This document shows, in pieces, positions 58,505-64,000 of a stretch of DNA of 64,000 bases. A program made the position numbers and the translations under genes. Position 1 is the first letter of the stretch. Each line of letters opens with the position of its first letter. The stretch comes from Eremothecium cymbalariae DBVPG#7215 (taxonomy: Eukaryota; Ascomycota; Saccharomycetes; Saccharomycetales; Saccharomycetaceae). Location: NCBI RefSeq assembly GCF_000235365.1, contig NC_016450.1:1116001-1180000 (forward strand). Direction: 5' to 3'. Under the pieces are notes generated by a model. That model saw only the letters and a program-made list of their open reading frames with translations. It did not search any database and had not been told where the DNA came from.

Positions 58505-59077
58505 TTATTCATCAATTCCTACAGCTTCAGAGTTGGTATGGCCTGCCGCCACTGCCGCTGCTGCTGCTGCTGCGGATCCTGGAGAAGTACCGCTCAAGAA
58601 CGATGAAACGTTAGTTGGGGGGAGAATAGCAATCATTAAAACAATGTATTCGTACACAGCTTCTGGAATAGATCTCTGGTAAATCCCCAATAACTCAGCA
58701 GGACTTGGATAAACTGCCAAAGCTCTGTAAAACTTCAAAGCCGATTCAAGCTCATTTCCTGGCATTTTGGCCAACATTTCACCCTCTTCAACGTTTGTTT
58801 TGAAGCTATCCTGCCTATCAGAAGAGTCTTGTGGAATAGGCTCCTTCATCAATTCCATGGTCAAGTATTCGCCAACCTCAGCCAATCTAGCTTGTTTAGC
58901 TTCTTCATGAGCTGCAGTTTCTAGTGCTTTCTGCTTCTTTAGGTTACGCTTCAATTGTTTTCTAAACTGTGGGCTATGTCTTCTCTGATAATCAAAGTAC
59001 AGAGCATAACCTGTGGCACCAGCAATGATGGTACCACTAACAATGGCAAATAATCGGGACGCAGAGAGCTGAGACAT
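58505..59077 (-). CDS. TOM20: Mitochondrial import receptor Tom20
   Basis: Outer-membrane receptor of the TOM complex that recognises presequences. The 190 residues have an N-terminal membrane anchor (about 8-28, FAIVSGTIIAGATGYALYF), a basic Arg/Lys stretch (RRHSPQFRKQLKRNLKKQK, 32-50) and a TPR-like binding domain (about 105-155, ALKFYRALAVYPSPAELLGIYQ). A C-terminal alanine run (about 169-178) is encoded by repeated GCN codons at 58550-58580. It diverges from SLX9, as in YGR082W/YGR081C. Confidence 0.96.
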   Translation of the reverse strand: MSQLSASRLFAIVSGTIIAGATGYALYFDYQRRHSPQFRKQLKRNLKKQKALETAAHEEAKQARLAEVGEYLTMELMKEPIPQDSSDRQDSFKTNVEEGEMLAKMPGNELESALKFYRALAVYPSPAELLGIYQRSIPEAVYEYIVLMIAILPPTNVSSFLSGTSPGSAAAAAAAVAAGHTNSEAVGIDE

Positions 59078-59565
59078 ATTGACTAAACCTAAAACTGGTT
59101 GGACTGGATATATCAGTAATATATTTCTTGTATATTAGTTTATGGAGTAAACGTATAAGATCTATAACATGTATTAACGTAATCGGCTAAAAGTTTTTCA
59201 TCATTATTTTTTCGATGGTTTAGAGCCAAACCGATCATAGATATGCTGAAGAAGACCGATTGTGACATTATATGCACTTAGCTGTAGAGGTATGTTATAT
59301 ATTTATTGAAATGAATTCCAGAAGGATCTCTATGTCAGTAAAATTGTTGATATAGTTGTTTACTACTTCAGTTTGCATATGTACGCCGGAACTTGTTGGC
59401 TTAGATATGTCAGCTGAAAATGAAAATTTTATGGCCGTCGGTCTCATCTCATCTCATCTCATTCAAAGTAAAATGCTATAAGATTGAAACGTTAATGAGC
59501 TTGTACTTTGGAAGAATAACCATCATATTTGTTTTTAGGTAATATAATCAATAATTCATACAAGA
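59078..59565. other. Divergent intergenic region TOM20/SLX9
   Basis: About 490 bases between divergent starts. Besides the RRPE/PAC pair at 59421-59462 I recognise nothing specific. Confidence 0.55.
59421..59462 (+). promoter_or_regulatory. RRPE plus tandem PAC elements before SLX9
   Basis: TGAAAATTTT (59421-59430) is one base short of the RRPE consensus TGAAAAATTTT. Then the pentamer TCTCA repeats so that CTCATC (GATGAG on the other strand, the PAC core bound by Dot6/Tod6) occurs three times at 59443-59458. The pair lies 104-145 bases before SLX9, a ribosome-biogenesis gene of the kind usually driven by PAC and RRPE. Confidence 0.7.
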
Positions 59566-60156
59566 ATGGTTGCAAAAAAGAGGGTCCAGCTGAGAAGCAA
59601 AGCAGCCAACTTACGGAAGAATAGTTTAGAGCTGGGTGATGCTGCTGAACAACAACAATTTCCTCCTGACCCAAAGGCATATCTTCATCAAGCGAGAGAG
59701 GCAAAGAAGGAGAAGCAACTTAATAAATCTAGGTCATTTCTAACAAAGATTAGAGAACAAGCGAATGATAATGTTGGAATTTCGAAGTCCGCACTAAGAC
59801 GTAGGAAACGGAAACAAAGAGATGACTTGAAGCCCAAAATGCAAGATTTATTATTATCTCTACAAGACGAAGGTGTCTTAGATAAAGATGGGAATGTTCA
59901 AGATGGTAGTTTTGGTCCGTCTTCGACTGTTACAAGCATAAAAAAATCGAGCGGATATGATGGGATTCATAATGTAGTAGCTGAAGAATCGGGCACAGTA
60001 CCTGTAAAGAAGAATGAGCCCAGCATGAGAACTCAAAGAGGCGCCAAGTTGCTAGCTAAAAATGAAGCTGTACGTTTTGCACAAGTTATAAGTGATCAAG
60101 GATTTAAAAAAGATCCTTTTGCCACTTTAAGGGAGGTTATCAAAATGAGAAAATGA
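59566..60156 (+). CDS. SLX9: Ribosome-biogenesis factor Slx9
   Basis: Nucleolar pre-40S factor associated with ITS1 processing and 40S export. The 196 residues are basic. The conserved N-terminus is MVAKKRVQLRSKAA; the central block is REAKKEKQLNKSRSFLTKIREQ and ISKSALRRRKRKQRDDLKPKM (about 45-100, in parts). A C-terminal block (RFAQVISDQGFKKDPFATLREVIKMR, in parts) matches the end of the family. ATG at 59566. Convergent with the LEC1-like gene. Confidence 0.94.
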   Translation: MVAKKRVQLRSKAANLRKNSLELGDAAEQQQFPPDPKAYLHQAREAKKEKQLNKSRSFLTKIREQANDNVGISKSALRRRKRKQRDDLKPKMQDLLLSLQDEGVLDKDGNVQDGSFGPSSTVTSIKKSSGYDGIHNVVAEESGTVPVKKNEPSMRTQRGAKLLAKNEAVRFAQVISDQGFKKDPFATLREVIKMRK

Positions 60157-60260
60157 GTTTGAATGGATGCTATGAGTTACTTTATTCCACTTGTATACTA
60201 AATCTTATGCATGTTACATAATGATCAATGTTTGATTCAAACATATTATATTCCTCTTAT

Positions 60261-63227
60261 CTATACAGATAATGTATCTTTGAGAATTTTTTTAAACAGA
60301 GTTTCATTCAATTTGTTTATTTCACTGACGTCAACCTGACTGTTCAATATATCGTGATATTTTTTCTGTAGTTTGTCTTCTGCTTCCAAAAACTCAAAGT
60401 CACCTACATCTAAATCCAAGTCTACTAATTCACTGTCGTCAATTCCAAATTGAACAACATCAGATGGGATAACAAGATTGTTCATCTGTCTCCAATTTGC
60501 ATCAATTACCTCGCCAACATTTTCCACCTTTGATTGAGCTTTTCCTTCAGCCTTCAACGCTGCCAACCTAGAATATACTTCACGAGCTCTCATCTTCTGA
60601 TCAACAAGTTGCTCTAACTGCTTTTTGAGGGTATTATAGTCTACTGAACTTGCATTTGATTTTAAAACTAAATCAAGATTAATCCTTATCTCAGGACCAC
60701 CCCATTTACTAGTCTGAAGAAATGATGTGATATCGCAAGCCCATTTAATAAACCCTTCAAAGATATTTTCTGTATCATTTATATAAATATCATGCACAAA
60801 AGTGTAGAATATTTCTTCATGGGCATTGACCAACTCATGAATATCTTCAACAATGTTAGCCTGTGTACTGGAACCCTCCTTACCACTTATGACGTGGTCC
60901 ATCAATGCTACCAAGTCGTTCATAAACTTTTCAAAACTTTTCATGGCAACGTCAATCTTTGCAACTTTAAATATTTTCACTAGGGGTTCATAAAATAATG
61001 TTACAATTGACCTCAATAAAGTTGGCAATTCAGATTCTTGCCACAACTGTCTCATTAGCTTTTTGTCGCGTTCTCTAATATACAGTTGAAGTAATTCCTT
61101 AACATGGGAGAAATACAAACCAGGATTCTTAGAAATAGACGAGTTAGTACTATTGATTGTGATATCCCCAGAGTTAGCCCTGCTCCAGCTAGAGTAAGAT
61201 TCATTTAATACTACCAATGCTTCTGACGATAAATATTTTTTCTTATAGCACTCTCTGGCAATAATCAAAACTGCAGGTAGATTTTCTGATTGTGACTGCA
61301 AATTAATATTTTCCATGTTAATGTATTCACCATTCTCATTTTCAAATATACACATATACAAAACTTGGCAAATTTCAGGACCAGAATCACCGTCACTCTT
61401 TATCAATGCTTCCAAGTCGTTAATAACCTCTATTTGACCTCTTAAATCATCGCTCAAAATGTTTGAAAACATATTTTGTAACAATGAATACCCTCCAAAA
61501 GGCTGAATCATAAATAGATCGATCATTGCCTTCATCACAGCCATTGGATTTGTAAATTTCACAACTTTGGACATTACTGCGTATGGCATCAATCTGTGCA
61601 ATCTTCTAACTTGGCTATAAAATTCATAGCTGTCATCATTACCCAAAAATACTTGGTAAATTGTAGCACTCAAATATATTTTCGTCCATTCAAAGAAGTT
61701 TTTGAGAGGCTCTGAAAGGTCATTCGGATTGTCCTTTTCTCTAATTTCACGAAACAACTTCAATAGGTAGTTTTCGTCTCGCAAAATTGAATCCTTGAGT
61801 GTTTTCAAAGAGCTTTGTAGGACAATGGTTTTTTCATATGCCATTTTCTGAAACTTAATCTGGTTTTCTAAATTGTGTATATCCACTAATTCCCGATGTC
61901 TGATATCAAGGATTAAGTCTTCAGAAAATTTAGCAGGATCCAAGTTCGATCTAAATAAAAACTGTCTAAGAGAAATACTTTTGCATATTTCCTTATCTTG
62001 GCATATAGATCGCAAGAACTGCCGCAAAGAAGTCCTCATGTTCTCTTGCTCTAATAAAACAATTTTAAAATTGCCGTTATCCTGCGGTGATTCCTCTGCA
62101 TCGACGAATTCTGTATCTTCATTTGTATTTGAACTCCAACCGCTGGAAATATTCGGATTTTGAATCGATGAGGAAGATGTATTGGCGGACGAAGAAATGC
62201 CCACTTTCACAGGAACTTCCTTACCCAGTGTTAGTAAGTCCGACGATTCTGTTGTGATAAATGAGTTCAATTTGTTTTCATCCGGCAACTTCAAAATCTT
62301 TTTACCAGGAAATTCCTTTTGAAGTTGCACAGTCAACCGCTTAAAATCCTCATATAATTTCGCAGTATATTTTATATTATCCTGATTTCCTTCCTTTCTA
62401 ATTGCAATCAAAAACACCTTATTTTGACTATTGCCTGAATCATAAAATGGCATTTTTGGTAAAAATTTGGGAGGTAGAACTGTACTAAAGGTAGACTTAA
62501 ACCATGAAGGTGTCGTAGTCATGTTTTCTGTCTTCGCTCGTTCTTCTTCGTCTTTGAATAACTTATCTTCATCAAGGACAGAGATGACATTGATATCAAT
62601 CCCATTAAAATAAACCGGTTGCTTAGTCACCATATTTCGAAGGGTCTCCTTTGTGAACATTGTAAAACTGTTTATTGTATCACAGTCATTTGTTGTAGAG
62701 TATACCTGCACGCTTGCAGAACTATCATTCTGATAGTACATCGGTTCCAAAGTGGTCCCAATTCCAGAATTGTAAAACAATAGCACTAGCTTCGACAACT
62801 TAAGCCCAAATCTACGGCGTTTGGTCAACTCTTCTCTGTCATAACTAGAACTAAATGGCAAGCTCATAAAGTGTTCGAAGAACACTTGTACCTTTTTCTC
62901 CCAGAAAGAACGATCATTAGCTAGCTTCTTTGATAATAATGGACAAGTAATTACCACATTTTGAAGGAAATGGCTTAACAATGGAAACTCAGTTACTGTC
63001 AAATCATTATCCACTGATAATGTCTTTGCTTTCCTTCGAACAACGGAGGATTCTAACAAGTCCTTTATGTTACCGTCGCGCTTTCTAGGGTCAGATCGCA
63101 TAAAGGGATAACCAAACCGTCTCAATGCATCCCTGTCATTTAGCTTTTGAAACTCATCATTGAGCTCTATACGAAGAAGCTCTCGTTTTAAATAATGCTC
63201 CTCTGTAGGGCTTAATGAGATAACCAT
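60261..63227 (-). CDS. LEC1: PX-domain protein Lec1 (YPR097W-like)
   Basis: Large cytosolic protein of the YPR097W/Lec1 family, tied to lipid and ergosterol distribution in S. cerevisiae. The 988 residues begin with a PXA-like N-terminal helical region (1-180). An embedded PX region covers about 255-420 (KVFLIAIRKEGNQDN, YEDFKRLTVQLQKEFP). DUF3818-type blocks follow (LRQFLFRSNLDPAKFSEDLILDIRHRE, LMIQPFGGYSLLQNMFSNIL, in parts). The length is a little below the S. cerevisiae 1073. First ATG at 63227. The assignment is by sequence family; I cannot confirm synteny. Confidence 0.85.
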   Translation of the reverse strand: MVISLSPTEEHYLKRELLRIELNDEFQKLNDRDALRRFGYPFMRSDPRKRDGNIKDLLESSVVRRKAKTLSVDNDLTVTEFPLLSHFLQNVVITCPLLSKKLANDRSFWEKKVQVFFEHFMSLPFSSSYDREELTKRRRFGLKLSKLVLLFYNSGIGTTLEPMYYQNDSSASVQVYSTTNDCDTINSFTMFTKETLRNMVTKQPVYFNGIDINVISVLDEDKLFKDEEERAKTENMTTTPSWFKSTFSTVLPPKFLPKMPFYDSGNSQNKVFLIAIRKEGNQDNIKYTAKLYEDFKRLTVQLQKEFPGKKILKLPDENKLNSFITTESSDLLTLGKEVPVKVGISSSANTSSSSIQNPNISSGWSSNTNEDTEFVDAEESPQDNGNFKIVLLEQENMRTSLRQFLRSICQDKEICKSISLRQFLFRSNLDPAKFSEDLILDIRHRELVDIHNLENQIKFQKMAYEKTIVLQSSLKTLKDSILRDENYLLKLFREIREKDNPNDLSEPLKNFFEWTKIYLSATIYQVFLGNDDSYEFYSQVRRLHRLMPYAVMSKVVKFTNPMAVMKAMIDLFMIQPFGGYSLLQNMFSNILSDDLRGQIEVINDLEALIKSDGDSGPEICQVLYMCIFENENGEYINMENINLQSQSENLPAVLIIARECYKKKYLSSEALVVLNESYSSWSRANSGDITINSTNSSISKNPGLYFSHVKELLQLYIRERDKKLMRQLWQESELPTLLRSIVTLFYEPLVKIFKVAKIDVAMKSFEKFMNDLVALMDHVISGKEGSSTQANIVEDIHELVNAHEEIFYTFVHDIYINDTENIFEGFIKWACDITSFLQTSKWGGPEIRINLDLVLKSNASSVDYNTLKKQLEQLVDQKMRAREVYSRLAALKAEGKAQSKVENVGEVIDANWRQMNNLVIPSDVVQFGIDDSELVDLDLDVGDFEFLEAEDKLQKKYHDILNSQVDVSEINKLNETLFKKILKDTLSV

Positions 63228-63723
63228 CTAATTGTGGTGACCTAACTTTGTTTATATATATGCTTTTAGTGATTAATCATGAATATACTACACCGTTTTT
63301 GAACTCACCTTTTTTGCATATCTTGCAATACAAAACATTCTGCGCTGCGTCAGAGAAACGCCGTGAGACTGTAACCATCTTATTTTGGATATACAAAGTA
63401 TTAAAAAATAGGAGCACAAACAAGTAGCTTGTTTGAAATCAAGAAAGGAAGGATTATTATATATGCAGCTTGAATTGTACAAAGAAGCTGCGTAGATGGG
63501 ATATTAAATAATTTTCTACAAGTGATTTATTTCATTACATCGTATTCAAACTTTCTGAATTCTGTAAAATTCATCTAACTTCATCTAACATAATTCAGCA
63601 CATTTTTAGATGGCAACAAATGTGTTCAGCTACCAATGAGGATTGTAACTACGCTACCTTTAAGCAACGACGCTCTATGAATCTCCATATGCGGAGATTA
63701 AGCTTATCCATGGTAAATTAGCG
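63228..63723. other. Intergenic region after 63.2 kb
   Basis: About 500 bases with the promoter of the LEC1-like gene. A perfect inverted repeat AATCTCC/GGAGATT (63680-63686 and 63693-63699, loop of six) and a tandem TTCATCTAAC (about 63570-63589) occur. No convincing ORF is seen; the frame 63288-63482 (minus) has no protein character. Confidence 0.45.
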
Positions 63724-63888
63724 TCAGCTATCAAGATCATTAGGTACGACATTAGACAAATTTTCGTAAAATGAATAAAATGATTGATTGATTGATGAAT
63801 CTGCTGCTAATTTATATCCTCTGTAAGCAGTGTTCCAGTTAGCAACGGTTTGAAATATATACCGGGCAATCTGTTTCTGGTTTGGCAT
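63724..63888 (-). CDS. Small hypothetical protein
   Basis: A 54-codon frame from the ATG at 63888 ([18 protein letters not shown]...) with a plausible amphipathic, non-biased composition and good codons. The frame is open 23 codons further up but has only TTG there. I recognise no family. It may be a small protein, the tail of a spliced gene that begins outside the window, or chance. Confidence 0.35.
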   Translation of the reverse strand: MPNQKQIARYIFQTVANWNTAYRGYKLAADSSINQSFYSFYENLSNVVPNDLDS

Positions 63889-64000
63889 GGTTGTTAAAGT
63901 TATACCCCAATTATCGATAGCCAGAAATGGTGTAGGTGCGTTTGTTTTTCCTTGCAAGAAGATTATTCTTCAATACTGTAATTGGGGTGGGTCTTCTCAA

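Overview
The window is nuclear DNA of a budding yeast of the family Saccharomycetaceae. About 60% A+T, short intergenic gaps and nearly intronless genes point there. The few introns carry yeast signals: 5' GTATGT or GTAAGT, a TACTAAC-like branch site and a nearby AG. Gene order shows a lineage that split off before the whole-genome duplication of the Saccharomyces ancestor. Genes that in S. cerevisiae lie on chromosomes V (YER04x), VII-left (YGL22x-24x) and VI-right (YFR04x) are interleaved here in one unduplicated row. Kluyveromyces or a related non-duplicated genus fits; I cannot fix the species. No transposon, tRNA gene, rRNA, CRISPR or viral element was found.

Layout. 1-11 kb: YEN1 (cut by the window edge), MXR1, MTC3, OST5 (spliced), VID30, SAH1, SHE10. 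11-25 kb: a SIT4-associated protein gene (SAP4/SAP155), ERJ5, KEG1, IRC6, a small membrane protein, EMC4, TAN1, SEC15, DUG1 (frameshifted in this sequence). 24-38 kb: a spliced mitochondrial carrier (YFR045W-like), ADE5,7, MTO1, CNN1, HAP2, CSE1, DOC1, BNA6. 38-50 kb: an unrecognised spliced gene of about 450 codons, KAP114, an ankyrin protein (YGL242C-like), TAD1, RTF1, RMD8, GUS1 (frameshifted). 51-64 kb: RAI1, BRR6, then a block matching S. cerevisiae chromosome XVI (MET16, NUT2, JIP5), a spliced TMEM205-family gene, TOM20, SLX9 and a LEC1/YPR097W-like PX-domain gene.

Most of the content is housekeeping: translation and tRNA modification (GUS1, MTO1, TAN1, TAD1), nuclear transport and nuclear envelope (CSE1, KAP114, BRR6), the ER (OST5, EMC4, ERJ5, KEG1), exocytosis (SEC15), transcription (RTF1, HAP2, NUT2), sulfur metabolism (MXR1, SAH1, MET16) and chromosome biology (YEN1, CNN1, DOC1). 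I see no defence island, biosynthetic cluster or other new multi-gene system. The points worth a second look are these. (1) Three genes and one splice junction each look one base short, three of them in or beside runs of a single base, and one is the essential GUS1; this points to assembly error rather than gene loss. (2) There is an unrecognised spliced gene at 38.2-39.6 kb. (3) A TMEM205-like gene is readable only after splicing. (4) MTC3 carries a cytochrome-oxidase-subunit-5 signature. (5) A pentanucleotide repeat doubles as tandem PAC elements before SLX9. (6) TCACGTGA-type E-boxes recur in intergenic DNA.
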